A stretch of DNA of 64,000 bases, taken from assembly GCF_021129305.1 (NCBI RefSeq), contig NZ_JAJOMB010000017.1:1-64000 (forward strand), in the 5' to 3' direction. Positions within the stretch are counted from its first letter, which is position 1. The number at the start of each line of letters is the position of its first letter. The notes beneath the pieces were generated by a model. It had not been told where the DNA came from, ran no database searches, and was given only the letters and a program-made list of their open reading frames with translations. Both the position numbers and the translations under genes were made by a program. The stretch comes from Kineosporia babensis. Its GTDB lineage: Bacteria; Actinomycetota; Actinomycetes; Actinomycetales; Kineosporiaceae. Below, piece after piece: positions 42,771 through 51,558 of the stretch.

Positions 42771-44453
42771 TCACTGGATCCGGAAGGTTCCGCCGCCGAC
42801 GTTGCTCGCGTTGGAGTCGTCCTGCCAGGACAGCACCAGTTCACCGTCGCCGCTGCGGGTGAGCCGGACCGTGCTGCTGTCGGCGCAGCGGTCCCACAGA
42901 TCGTCTTCCAGCTGGGTGGTCAGCACCACCGAATCCGCGCTGGACTCGTCGGGCCGGTAGTTCAGGGCGCCGCTGCAGCCCAGCTCCCGGATCTCGATCC
43001 GGCTTTCGCCGGCCCCCTCGGCCAGCGTGAGCTCGGCCTGCCACTCGCTCACCTGGCCGACCGGCTGAAACACGTCGCCGACCCAGGTGCCGGAGGTCCA
43101 TTCGGGCAGACCAGCAACGGACGCGGTGGGCGCGGCCGTCTCGCCGGTGCCGGGGTATTCGGTGGTCGGCTCCGAACTAGGGACGCTCGACTCGCCGGGG
43201 GTGCCTTCGGTCCCGTCCCCGGGGTTCTCGCCGGGGCTTCCTTGATCGGCGCCGGTTTCGGTGGTGCGGGATCCGCCCTGGTCCAGGAAGGTGCGCAGGG
43301 CATAGGCGCCGCCACCCACGATGCCGCCGCCGATCAGCAGCACGGCCAGGATCGCTCCGGCCGAAGAACCCAGCCCCACGCCCCGGCGGCGGGGTTTGGG
43401 CACCGGCAGGCCGTTGGGCGGGGTTTCCGGCGTGCCGTACTCAGGCGAGTGCTCGGGCGAGGTCCAGGCCGGAACGACGCGTCTGGTGGTCGGGGTGTTC
43501 TGGCCTTCGTCCCCGCCAGTTCCAGCTTCCTGGTCAGGGCCGGCGTCGGGGTCGCGGCCAACTGGGGCATCAGGTCCGGTGGCAATGGCGGTGGCGGCCA
43601 CCCGGCTGCCTTCGGCGAGCACCAGCGTCGGATCGGCCTGGTCGTGGGCGGGCTGAGGCCGGCCCAGGAGCATCGCCAGGGCCTGCTGGGCGCTCGGGCG
43701 CTGGGCAGCGTCCTTGTTCAGGCACAGTTTCAGCACTTCGGCCAGGGCGTCGGGCACCCCGTCGAGCGAAGGCTCCATCGTGGTGATCCGGTGCACCACG
43801 GCCATCATGTGCCCGGCCTCGAACGGTGCCCGGCCGGTGGCAGCGAACGCGATCACCGAGGCCCAGGCGAACATGTCGGTCTGCGGGCTGACCCGTTCGG
43901 AGCGGATCTGCTCCGGCGCCATGTAGGCCGGGGTGCCGAAAATCCGGCTGGTGACGGTGGTGTCGTGGGAAAGGTCGCGGGCGATGCCGAAGTCGATCAC
44001 CCGCGGGCCCTCGGGCGAGATCATCACGTTGGCCGGCTTGAGGTCGCGGTGCACCACGCCTGCCTGGTGGATGGCGGCGAGTGCAGTGGCGGTGCCGATC
44101 GCCAGCCGCTGCAGCCGGGTGCCGGTGATCGGGCCGGTGTCGCGGACCAGTCGTTGCAGCGACGGCCCCTCGATGAACTCGCTCACCACATAAGGTGATT
44201 CGCCTTCGAGGTCGAAGGCGATGATCCGGGCCGTGCAGAACGGCGCAACCCGCCGGGCCGCCGAGACCTCCTTGGCGAACTGGAGCCGGGAACGCTCGTC
44301 CTCCAGTTTGAGCTGTTTCACCGCCACCCGGGCGCCGTCCGGGCCGACGCCGAGGAAGACCACGCCCTGTCCGCCCTGGCCGAGCCGTCGCAGGATGCGG
44401 TACCCGGAGACCTCGGCAGGGTCGCCGGTGCGCAACTTGCTTGCGTCAGGCAT
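42771..44453 (-). CDS. Receptor-type Ser/Thr protein kinase
   Basis: 560 residues from ATG at 44453; a CAGTAT box ends 6 nt upstream. Kinase domain (~15-275): RLGQGGQGVVFLG, VAVKQLKLED, VVHRDLKPANVM, VIDFGIARD, GTPAYMAPEQI. The linker is shorter than in the paralog downstream. One membrane span (~363-382) follows a PRRR stop-transfer stretch. The extracellular part ends with the same domain as its neighbour: W.G.V.Q..GQVSEWQAEL, ELGCSGAL and LSWQDDSNASNVG. This and the kinase at 40464 are a tandem duplication, 105 bp apart, with different linkers, and probably respond to related signals. Confidence 0.9.
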   Translation of the reverse strand: MPDASKLRTGDPAEVSGYRILRRLGQGGQGVVFLGVGPDGARVAVKQLKLEDERSRLQFAKEVSAARRVAPFCTARIIAFDLEGESPYVVSEFIEGPSLQRLVRDTGPITGTRLQRLAIGTATALAAIHQAGVVHRDLKPANVMISPEGPRVIDFGIARDLSHDTTVTSRIFGTPAYMAPEQIRSERVSPQTDMFAWASVIAFAATGRAPFEAGHMMAVVHRITTMEPSLDGVPDALAEVLKLCLNKDAAQRPSAQQALAMLLGRPQPAHDQADPTLVLAEGSRVAATAIATGPDAPVGRDPDAGPDQEAGTGGDEGQNTPTTRRVVPAWTSPEHSPEYGTPETPPNGLPVPKPRRRGVGLGSSAGAILAVLLIGGGIVGGGAYALRTFLDQGGSRTTETGADQGSPGENPGDGTEGTPGESSVPSSEPTTEYPGTGETAAPTASVAGLPEWTSGTWVGDVFQPVGQVSEWQAELTLAEGAGESRIEIRELGCSGALNYRPDESSADSVVLTTQLEDDLWDRCADSSTVRLTRSGDGELVLSWQDDSNASNVGGGTFRIQ

Positions 44454-44669
44454 CCGGCCATACTGCCAGGCGGTCCTGATCACCAGGGAAAATCCTCCGA
44501 CAGTGACATTTTCATCACCCTGAGTCAGTCAGGGTCACAGCGGGTGGAACTCAGGGACAGCCCTGATGCCGGTCCGCAATGCTCGGCTTACGCTGGCTGA
44601 GGGTCGATCGGCAGGGGGATTGCCGGGCCCGACGTGTGCAAAACCTGCGGAGGGGGCGGTGAGTGGTCA

Positions 44670-45431
44670 ATGTTCCACGCCTGGCGCGGTATCCGGGAAC
44701 TTGTTCTGCTGGGCGCCCTCTGGGGTGTGTACTCGCTCTCGCGGCTGCTGGCCTCGGCCGAACTGGAACCGGCTCTGGCCCGCGCACAGTCGGTCCTGGA
44801 GACCGAGCAGTTTCTCGGCCTGCACCACGAGCTGAGCTTCAACCATTTCGTCGCGGGCCACGAAGTGCTGGCCGTGGCCTCGAGCTATTACTACGCCGCG
44901 GCGCACTACCTGGTCACCGCGGCCGTGCTGGGGTTGCTCTGGTACCGCGGCCCGCAGATCTACCAGCAGGCCCGTAACGGCCTGGTCCTGGCCACCGTGA
45001 TGGCCCTGGCCGCGTACATCACCATGCCCACCGCCCCGCCACGGTTCGTGCCCGGCTACCTCGACGTGCTCGCCGAGAACGCCGATCTGGGCTGGTGGGG
45101 CGCCGGGCACTCGCTGCCGGGCGAGATGGGGCAGCTCACCAACGAACTGGCGGCGATGCCCTCGATGCACGCCGGCTGGGCGCTCTGGGTGGCCCTGGCC
45201 GTCGCCCTGGTCACCCGGAATCCGTGGCTGCGCAGCCTGGGCTGGGCGCACGCGCTGCTGACCGGGCTGGTGGTGATCGGCACCGGCAACCACTGGACCC
45301 TGGACGTTCTCATCGGCTGGGCCGTGGTGAGCATCGCCTGGGCCCTGGCCAGCCGGCTGAGCGCACCCGCCGAGGCCGCCGTCGCGGCCCGACGATCGGC
45401 CGACGTGGCCGCCAAGAGCGTTGCCCGCTGA
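44670..45431 (+). CDS. PAP2-superfamily phosphatase (membrane)
   Basis: 253 residues from ATG at 44670, with GGAGGGGG about 13 nt upstream; a GTG at 44634 is an alternative. About six membrane helices. The three PAP2-like motifs in actinobacterial form are MPTAPPRFVPGYLD, AAMPSMHAGWALWVAL and GTGNHWTLDVLIGWAV, in which the second His and the Asp are catalytic. Relatives act as lipid phosphatases or inositol-phosphoceramide/phosphoinositol-type transferases on the outer membrane face. The substrate is unknown. It is divergent from the kinase gene at 44453. Confidence 0.85.
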   Translation: MFHAWRGIRELVLLGALWGVYSLSRLLASAELEPALARAQSVLETEQFLGLHHELSFNHFVAGHEVLAVASSYYYAAAHYLVTAAVLGLLWYRGPQIYQQARNGLVLATVMALAAYITMPTAPPRFVPGYLDVLAENADLGWWGAGHSLPGEMGQLTNELAAMPSMHAGWALWVALAVALVTRNPWLRSLGWAHALLTGLVVIGTGNHWTLDVLIGWAVVSIAWALASRLSAPAEAAVAARRSADVAAKSVAR

Positions 45432-45536
45432 GCCTTCTCACCGCACCGGCCGACACCGTCGACCATTCGCGCCCCCGGCCGGCTGCGCCGCCGGCTGGCC
45501 ACGCCACCAGCCGTTCTCGCGGTCAGTCGTTCTCGG

Positions 45537-46769
45537 TCAGTCGTTCTCGGACCGGGGCTGGTAACCGGCGGCGGTGAGGTCGGCCACCACCCGTTCGCAG
45601 TGGTCCGGGCCGCGGGTCTCCACCCACAGCGCCACCTCGACCTCGTTCACCGCGGTCCGGGTGCCGGTACGCACGTGCTCCACCTCCATCACGTTCGCGT
45701 CGGTGGTGGCCAGGCGCATCAGCAGCTGGGCCAGCGAGCCCGGGGTGTCCGGCACCCGGACCCGCAGCCGCAGGTAACGCCCGGCCGAGGCCAGGCCGTG
45801 CCGGATCAGGCGCATCAGCAGCAGCGGGTCCACGTTGCCGCCGGAAAGCACGGCCAGCGCGGGCGTCTCGATCTGCAGGTCGTCCTTCAGCAGGGCCGCC
45901 ACGGCCACCGCCCCGGCCGGCTCGATCAGCAGCTTCTGCCGTTCCAGCATCAGCAGCAGGGCCCGCGAGATGGTCTCCTCGTCGACCGTGACCACCTCGT
46001 CGACCAGGCTCTCGACGATCGCGAAGGGCACGTCACCGGGCCGGCCCACGGCGATACCGTCGGCCATCGTGCTCATCGAGGGCAGCGACTCGGGCTTACC
46101 GGCGGCCAGCGAGGGAGGGTAGGCGGCAGCGGTCCTGGCCTGCACCCCGATCACCCGGATGTCCGGGCGGCGGGCCTTCAGCACGGTGGCCACGCCGGCC
46201 AGCAGCCCGCCACCCCCGGTGCTGATCAGCACTGTCTTCACGTCGGGCTGCTGCTCCAGCAGTTCCAGCGCGATCGTGCCCTGGCCGGCCACCACGTCGG
46301 GGTGGTCGAACGGATGGATCATCACTGCGCCGCTGGTGTCGGCGTGCTCCAGCGCGCTGGCCAGGCACTCGTCCACGGTGTTGCCGGCCAGCACCACCTC
46401 GGCGCCGTAGCCGCGGGTGGCGTCCAGCTTCGGCAACGGCGCCCCCACCGGCATGTACACCCGGGCGGGCACGCCGAGCAGCCGGGCGGCCAGAGCCACC
46501 CCCTGAGCGTGATTGCCGGCGCTGGCCGCGACCACGCCCCGCGCCTTCTCCGCCTCGGACAGCCGGGCCATCCGGGTGTAGGCGCCGCGGATCTTGAACG
46601 AGCCGGCCCGCTGCTGGTTCTCGCACTTCAGGTAGACCGGCCCGCCGCGGAGGTCGGAAAGCGCCCGGCTGCGCACCACGGGCGTGCGCCGGATCACCGG
46701 TTCCAGAAGCTCGGCGGCGGCCTGGACATCGGCGTCGGACACGGGCAGAACGCGGGCGGGAACGGACAT
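45537..46769 (-). CDS. ilvA: Threonine ammonia-lyase (threonine dehydratase)
   Basis: 410 residues. PLP lysine in QQRAGSFKIRGAYTRM; Gly-rich phosphate loop ISTGGGGLLAGVATV; ASAGNHAQGVALAA. The C-terminus (~330-405) is a single ACT domain (RVRVPDTPGSLAQLLMRLAT, HVRTGTRTAVNEVEVALWV). The short form with one ACT domain is typical of the actinobacterial/degradative type rather than the long E. coli biosynthetic enzyme. It converts threonine to 2-oxobutanoate and ammonia, feeding isoleucine synthesis or catabolism. No other branched-chain genes are adjacent. The 105-bp gap to the convergent PAP2 gene contains short direct repeats (CGGTCAGTCGTTCT). Confidence 0.92.
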   Translation of the reverse strand: MSVPARVLPVSDADVQAAAELLEPVIRRTPVVRSRALSDLRGGPVYLKCENQQRAGSFKIRGAYTRMARLSEAEKARGVVAASAGNHAQGVALAARLLGVPARVYMPVGAPLPKLDATRGYGAEVVLAGNTVDECLASALEHADTSGAVMIHPFDHPDVVAGQGTIALELLEQQPDVKTVLISTGGGGLLAGVATVLKARRPDIRVIGVQARTAAAYPPSLAAGKPESLPSMSTMADGIAVGRPGDVPFAIVESLVDEVVTVDEETISRALLLMLERQKLLIEPAGAVAVAALLKDDLQIETPALAVLSGGNVDPLLLMRLIRHGLASAGRYLRLRVRVPDTPGSLAQLLMRLATTDANVMEVEHVRTGTRTAVNEVEVALWVETRGPDHCERVVADLTAAGYQPRSEND

Positions 46770-46927
46770 GACCGAATCCTTGCACGCCCCGCCCGAGGTG
46801 GGGTTTTGCCCACCCCTGCCAGCCCGGTTTTCCCTACCCCCGCCGACGGCTCAGACCCCTCGAAGGGGCGCAAGGACGTCCGTAATTTCTTAGGTACCAG
46901 CAAGACCAAGTCGAGGGGGAACCACCA

Positions 46928-47683
46928 ATGGACGCACCAGCTTTGGACGTTGCCGGGCTGAGCATGACCTACGGCAGCGGGCCGGGGGCAGTACGGGCAC
47001 TGCGGGAGGTGGGCCTGCGGTTGCAGCGGGGAACGTTCACCGCGCTGATGGGCCCGTCCGGCTCCGGCAAGAGCACCTTCCTGAACTGCGCGGCGGGCCT
47101 GGAGCGGCCGGTCGCGGGCTCGATCACGATCGGCGGCCGTACCCTGCCCACCGACGAGGCGGAGGCCACGCTGTTCCGGCGCGAGCGGATCGGCATCGTG
47201 TTCCAGAACCTGAACCTGCTGCCTTACCTCAGCGCCCGGCAGAACGTGGAGCTGCCGCTGCGCCTGGCCGGGCACCAGGTTCCCCGCGACCTGGCTCGTG
47301 ACCTGCTGGATCAGGTTGGACTGGTCGACCGCGTGAGCTCCCTGCCAGCCGAGATGTCCGGCGGTCAGCAGCAACGGGTGGCGATCGCCCGGGCTCTGGT
47401 CACCCGCCCGGACGTCCTGTTCGCCGACGAGCCGACGGGGGCGCTGGACAGCCGGACCGCCCGCAATGTGCTCGGTATCCTGCGCGGAGCGGCCGACCGG
47501 ATGGGCCAGACCGTGGTGATGGTTACGCACGACCCCGTGGCCGCGGCCTACGCCGACCAAGTGGTGTTCCTGGCCGACGGCCGGATCGCCGGTCAGATGG
47601 TGAACCCGACCCCCGAGGCAGTGGCCTCCCAGATGACGCATCTGGACCAGCTCATTCCGGCGCTGTCCGGGGCAGGTGCGTGA
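46928..47683 (+). CDS. ABC transporter ATP-binding protein (MacB/LolD type)
   Basis: 251 residues; GAGGGGG lies 8 nt before the ATG. Walker A GPSGSGKSTFLNCAAGL, Q-loop VFQNLNLLPYLSARQNV, signature EMSGGQQQRVAIARAL, Walker B VLFADEPTGALDSRT, His in VMVTHDP. The sequence is typical of ATPases that drive FtsX-type permeases, including lipoprotein-release and antimicrobial-peptide export systems. Its stop overlaps the permease start (TGATG). A two-component system follows in the same operon, so a regulated envelope-stress or peptide-export role is plausible. The 158-bp region upstream has a GGTGGG/CCCACC hairpin that could be an operator. Confidence 0.92.
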   Translation: MDAPALDVAGLSMTYGSGPGAVRALREVGLRLQRGTFTALMGPSGSGKSTFLNCAAGLERPVAGSITIGGRTLPTDEAEATLFRRERIGIVFQNLNLLPYLSARQNVELPLRLAGHQVPRDLARDLLDQVGLVDRVSSLPAEMSGGQQQRVAIARALVTRPDVLFADEPTGALDSRTARNVLGILRGAADRMGQTVVMVTHDPVAAAYADQVVFLADGRIAGQMVNPTPEAVASQMTHLDQLIPALSGAGA

Positions 47684-49044
47684 TGGGACGGGTTGCCCTG
47701 AGCTCGCTGCGCGCGCGGGCCACCACGTTCGGCGCGTACTTCCTGTCGGTGTTCTGCGGGGCCGTGCTGATCGGTGCCTTCGCCACCCTGAACAGCGCCG
47801 GGGCGGGGGACGTCTCCGACGCCGACGCCGAGCGGCTGCTCACCATGGGCTCGATCGTGGGCGGCTGGGGATCGGCGATCGTGCTGTTCTCGCTGGCCTC
47901 CACGCTCACCCTGATCGTCGCTCAGCGCACGGCCGAGACCTCGCTGCTGCGTTCGGTGGGGGCTACCCCCAAGCAGGTGCGGCGGCTCGTGCTCACTGAG
48001 TCGACCCTGGTCACCCTGCTGGCCGTGGTGCTGGCGGCCGGGCCCGCCTGGCTGATCGGCGAGGCGATCCTGGCCCTGCTGCGCAACGCCGAAATGCTTG
48101 CGGACGATGTGCGCGGGTACGGCCAGCCGGTCGCCTTGGCGATCACGGGGGTGGTGATCACCGTGGTCGCCTACCTGGCCGGGCGGATCGCCACCCGGCG
48201 GGTGACCCGGGCATCGGTGCGAGCCACTCAGCGCTCAGCCGCGATCGAGCCGCAGCGGATGAACCGCTGGCGACTGGCCGCGGGGCTGCTGCTGATCGTC
48301 GGCGGAGTGCACCTGGCGGTGATCACCATGACGGTGATGGCCGACGAGCCGGACCCGATCGCCCCGATGAGCACGGCCGGCCCGGCCGGGGTGCTGACCA
48401 CGATCGGGATCGCCACGCTGTCGCCGTTGCTGCTGCGCTGGGCCGCGGCCGGATTCGGCTGGGTGCTGGCCCCGTTCGGGGTGAGCGGGCACCTGGCGCT
48501 GCACGACCTGCGGGCCCGGGCCCAGGTGCTGGGCACCGCCCTGGCCCCGATCACCATCTTCACCGGGATCAGCGCAGGCACCGCCTACCTGATCGCGATC
48601 GACAACCAGGCGAGCCTGGGCCAGGTGCGCACCCCGGAGGCCGAGGACGTACAGCTGCTCAACTTCGTGGTGGTCGGGATGATCGCCCTGTTCGCGGCCA
48701 TCATGGTGGTGAACACCCTGGCGGCGGCCGTTTCCGCGCGGCGTCAGGAGTTCGGCCGGCAGCAGTTGGCCGGGGCCACTCGCCGTCAGGTCCAGCAGAT
48801 GATGCTCCTGGAGGCGGGATTCCTGTCCGGCGCCGGGATCGTGCTTGGGGGGATCGGAGCGCTGCCCATGGCCTGCTCGTACAGCTGGGTCAGGCAGGAC
48901 AGCCTGGTTCCCGACATGGGGCCCTGGTACTTCCTGGCGGTGGCGGTGATCGCGGCGGCGGTGACAATCGGGGCGAGCGTTTCGCTCACCCGTAAGGCGC
49001 TGGCGCCTCCGGCCCTGACCTTGGCTGCGGTCCAGGCCGTCTAG
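47683..49044 (+). CDS. FtsX-like ABC transporter permease
   Basis: 453 residues from ATG at 47683 (a GTG one codon earlier is possible). The FtsX layout is visible: one N-terminal membrane helix (ATTFGAYFLSVFCGAVLIGAF), a short loop, then two sets of helices (AVLAGPAWLIGEAILALL region; FVVVGMIALFAAIMVVNTLAAAV and a last span FLAVAVIAAAVTIGA). ERSLLRSVGATPKQV-like coupling helix is present as TSLLRSVGATPKQVRRLVL, and a second as QLAGATRRQVQQMML. It partners the ATPase encoded just upstream. The export substrate is unknown. Confidence 0.9.
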   Translation: MGRVALSSLRARATTFGAYFLSVFCGAVLIGAFATLNSAGAGDVSDADAERLLTMGSIVGGWGSAIVLFSLASTLTLIVAQRTAETSLLRSVGATPKQVRRLVLTESTLVTLLAVVLAAGPAWLIGEAILALLRNAEMLADDVRGYGQPVALAITGVVITVVAYLAGRIATRRVTRASVRATQRSAAIEPQRMNRWRLAAGLLLIVGGVHLAVITMTVMADEPDPIAPMSTAGPAGVLTTIGIATLSPLLLRWAAAGFGWVLAPFGVSGHLALHDLRARAQVLGTALAPITIFTGISAGTAYLIAIDNQASLGQVRTPEAEDVQLLNFVVVGMIALFAAIMVVNTLAAAVSARRQEFGRQQLAGATRRQVQQMMLLEAGFLSGAGIVLGGIGALPMACSYSWVRQDSLVPDMGPWYFLAVAVIAAAVTIGASVSLTRKALAPPALTLAAVQAV

Positions 49045-49046
49045 AG

Positions 49047-50297
49047 GTGTCAGACTTGGCCACCATGTGGGGCAAGCGCGGGTTGCGGAGGATTCCGCTG
49101 CTGCGCTTCGACGAGGCCGGTCTTCGGGACCGGGGGCGAATCTGGCTCCTGGAACTCGCCCACGTGTTCCTCGCGATTGCCTGTCTCCTGCTGTTCATCC
49201 TGATCGTGGTGGGCTGGCCGACCTCCACCGTCCTGGTCGGGTTGCTGCTGCTGCACCTCACGGTCCCCGCGGCAGCCGCACTCGGCCGGGCCCACCGTTC
49301 TCTGGCCGGTATGGCCCTCCAGCAGCCCGTGGAGGTGCCGGAGTACAAGCGCACCCGCACCACCGGCCTGGCCGCGGTGTGGGGCCGGCCGTGGACCTGG
49401 CTGCAGGATCCGCGGCGCTGGCTGGATCTGGCCTTCACCGCCTTCGCCTGCACCGGCGGCCTCGTCATCTCGGTGGCCGTGGTGGCGCTGCCCGGCCTGG
49501 CCATCACTCACATCGTCCTGGCGGCGGTGTTCCAGAGCTTCTGGTGGCTCCTGCCGCTCACGCTCGACCTGGCGCTTTGGTGGATCCTGACTCCCCTGCT
49601 GTCGATGGTCCGGGCGATCACCACCCTTGCCATGTACGGCAATTCGCTGGCGGCCCAGCTGGAACGCCGGGTGGCCGCGGTTTCCGAGTCCCGGGCCGAG
49701 TCGATCGACCACTCCGCCGCGGAGATCCGCCGGATCGAGCGGGATCTGCACGACGGCGCCCAGGCCCGGATCGTCTCCCTGGGGATGAACATCGGTCTGG
49801 CCGAAGAACTTCTGCACCGCGATCCGGAGGCCGCCGCGGCGCTGCTGGCCGAGGCCCGGAAGGCGACCACCGAGGCCCTGGAGGATCTGCGCGGCGTGGT
49901 CCGCAGCATTCATCCCCCGGTGCTGGCCGATCGTGGGCTGGGCGGTGCGGTCGAGGCCCTGGCGGTCCAGCTCTCCCTGCCGGTGAGCACGTCGATCACG
50001 CTGGAGCGGGCACTACCGGCGCCGGTCGAGACGGCGGTGTACTTCGCGGTGGCCGAGGCGCTGGCGAATGTGGTGAAACACGCGCAGGCGCAGCGGGCCT
50101 GGGTACGGCTGGGTTTCCAGGGGGGCTGGCTACGGGCCGAAATTGGGGACGATGGTGTGGGCGGAGCGGTGATCGGTGGGGGTAGCGGCCTGGCTGGGGT
50201 GGCGCGCCGGCTGCGAGCGTTCGACGGCACACTAGAGATCAGCAGCCCCGCCGGGGGGCCGACCCTGGTCGTCGTGGAGGTGCCGTGCGCGTCGTGA
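49047..50297 (+). CDS. NarL-type sensor histidine kinase
   Basis: 416 residues, GTG start. Four membrane helices in the N-terminal half (LAHVFLAIACLLLFILIVV, a middle pair near 120-170) with little extracellular sequence, then a HisKA_3 dimerisation helix with the phospho-acceptor His in IERDLHDGAQARIVSLGMN, and a HATPase region (NVVKHAQAQRA, IGDDGVGG, GLAGVARRLRAFDG). Intramembrane-sensing kinases next to ABC exporters often respond to cell-envelope antibiotics or transporter flux. ATG at 49065 is an alternative start. The 3' end overlaps the response regulator by 13 bp. Confidence 0.9.
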   Translation: MSDLATMWGKRGLRRIPLLRFDEAGLRDRGRIWLLELAHVFLAIACLLLFILIVVGWPTSTVLVGLLLLHLTVPAAAALGRAHRSLAGMALQQPVEVPEYKRTRTTGLAAVWGRPWTWLQDPRRWLDLAFTAFACTGGLVISVAVVALPGLAITHIVLAAVFQSFWWLLPLTLDLALWWILTPLLSMVRAITTLAMYGNSLAAQLERRVAAVSESRAESIDHSAAEIRRIERDLHDGAQARIVSLGMNIGLAEELLHRDPEAAAALLAEARKATTEALEDLRGVVRSIHPPVLADRGLGGAVEALAVQLSLPVSTSITLERALPAPVETAVYFAVAEALANVVKHAQAQRAWVRLGFQGGWLRAEIGDDGVGGAVIGGGSGLAGVARRLRAFDGTLEISSPAGGPTLVVVEVPCAS

Positions 50298-50932
50298 TCG
50301 CCGAAGATCTGGCCTTGCTGAGGGACGGGCTGATCCGGCTCTTCGAGGCGCACGACTTCGAGGTGGTGGCGGCGGTGGACAACGCGCAGTCGCTGCTGCA
50401 GGCGCTGGACGCCAAGGAGGCCGACATCGCGGTGCTGGACGTGCGGCTGCCGCCGAGCTTCTCCAACGAGGGCCTGATGGCGGCGATCGAGATCCGGCGC
50501 CGTCGGCCGTCCTTCCCGGTGCTGGTGCTCAGCCAGTACGTCGAGCAGCTGTACGCCAAGGAACTGCTGGCCTCAGGCCAGGGTTCGATCGGTTACCTGC
50601 TGAAAGACCGGATCACCGACGTGCGTTCGTTCGTCGAGGCAGTGCAGCAGGTGGCCGCCGGGGGTACGGTGCTCGACCCGCAGGTGGTCTCCAGTCTCCT
50701 CACCCGGGTGCAGCGTGAGGCCCCGATGGAACGGCTGACCGAGCGCGAGCGCGAAGTGCTGGCGCTGATGGCTCAGGGCAGGTCCAACGCCGCGATCGCG
50801 GCCCGGCTGTTCGTGTCGGAGAAGGCCGTGGGCAAGCACACCAACAGCATCTTCACCAAGCTGGACCTGCCCCAGGCGACCGACGACAACCGCCGGGTAC
50901 TGGCAGTTCTGGCTTACCTGCACCAGGACTGA
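50285..50932 (+). CDS. NarL/LuxR-family response regulator
   Basis: 215 residues, GTG start. Receiver domain: acidic residues in RVVIAEDLALLRDG, phospho-acceptor Asp in IAVLDVRLPP, Lys in GYLLKDR. The LuxR helix-turn-helix is at ~150-210 (LTEREREVLALMAQGRSNAA, then LFVSEKAVGKHTNSIFTKL). It overlaps the kinase gene by 13 bp, so the pair is co-translated. Likely target is the promoter of its own ABC transporter operon at 46.8-46.9 kb. Confidence 0.92.
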   Translation: MRVVIAEDLALLRDGLIRLFEAHDFEVVAAVDNAQSLLQALDAKEADIAVLDVRLPPSFSNEGLMAAIEIRRRRPSFPVLVLSQYVEQLYAKELLASGQGSIGYLLKDRITDVRSFVEAVQQVAAGGTVLDPQVVSSLLTRVQREAPMERLTEREREVLALMAQGRSNAAIAARLFVSEKAVGKHTNSIFTKLDLPQATDDNRRVLAVLAYLHQD

Positions 50933-50935
50933 GGT

Positions 50936-51508
50936 CTACTGGCTGCGCAGCGGCTTGAGGGTGTGGGAGAGCACCTCGAGCTCGACCAGCATCGCCTCGG
51001 CGCCGGCGCTCATCATCTCGTTGGGCTTGATCGTGCGCTCCTCGGTGAGGAACTGGGTGACGAACGGGATGTGCACGTTCGCTCCGGTCGGGAACAGCTT
51101 GAGCAGGGCCAGCACCGGCCGCAGGGTGGTCACCGCGCGCACCCCGGCCGACACGCCGCCGTAGCTGACCACGCCCACCGGCTTGTGCGCCCACTCGTGC
51201 ACCAGGTAGTCGATGGCGTTCTTCAGCGGGGCGGTGTAGCCGGCGTTGTACTCCGGCATCACGAAGACGAACGCATCGGCCCGCTCCACCGTGGCGCTCC
51301 AGCGCTTGGTGTGCTCGTGCGTGTACTGCCGCAGCCGCGGGTGGTTGGGCTCGTCCATCATCGGCAGGTTCAGCTCGGCCAGGTCCACCAGCTCGACCGA
51401 GAATCCGGCGTGCTTGTCGGCCACCTGCTGGATCCACTGGGCGACCGGAAGACCGACCCGGCCGGGCCGGGTGCTGGCGACGACGATCTGCAGAACGGGC
51501 TTGGACAT
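50936..51508 (-). CDS. NADPH-dependent FMN reductase family protein
   Basis: 190 residues from the ATG at 51508, with GAGGAA upstream; the frame can be extended four codons. The flavodoxin-like fold is visible: LQIVVASTRPGRVGLPVA (FMN phosphate loop), FVFVMPEYNAGYTAPLKNAIDYL (flavin-binding loop) and VVSYGGVSAGVRAVTTL. Such enzymes reduce FMN or quinones and azo compounds with NAD(P)H. It is convergent with the response regulator (3-bp gap). Confidence 0.9.
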   Translation of the reverse strand: MSKPVLQIVVASTRPGRVGLPVAQWIQQVADKHAGFSVELVDLAELNLPMMDEPNHPRLRQYTHEHTKRWSATVERADAFVFVMPEYNAGYTAPLKNAIDYLVHEWAHKPVGVVSYGGVSAGVRAVTTLRPVLALLKLFPTGANVHIPFVTQFLTEERTIKPNEMMSAGAEAMLVELEVLSHTLKPLRSQ

Positions 51509-51558
51509 CGGGTTCCTCACGTGCGAAGCAGTTGCTTACGCGAAACACCGTATGCCTG

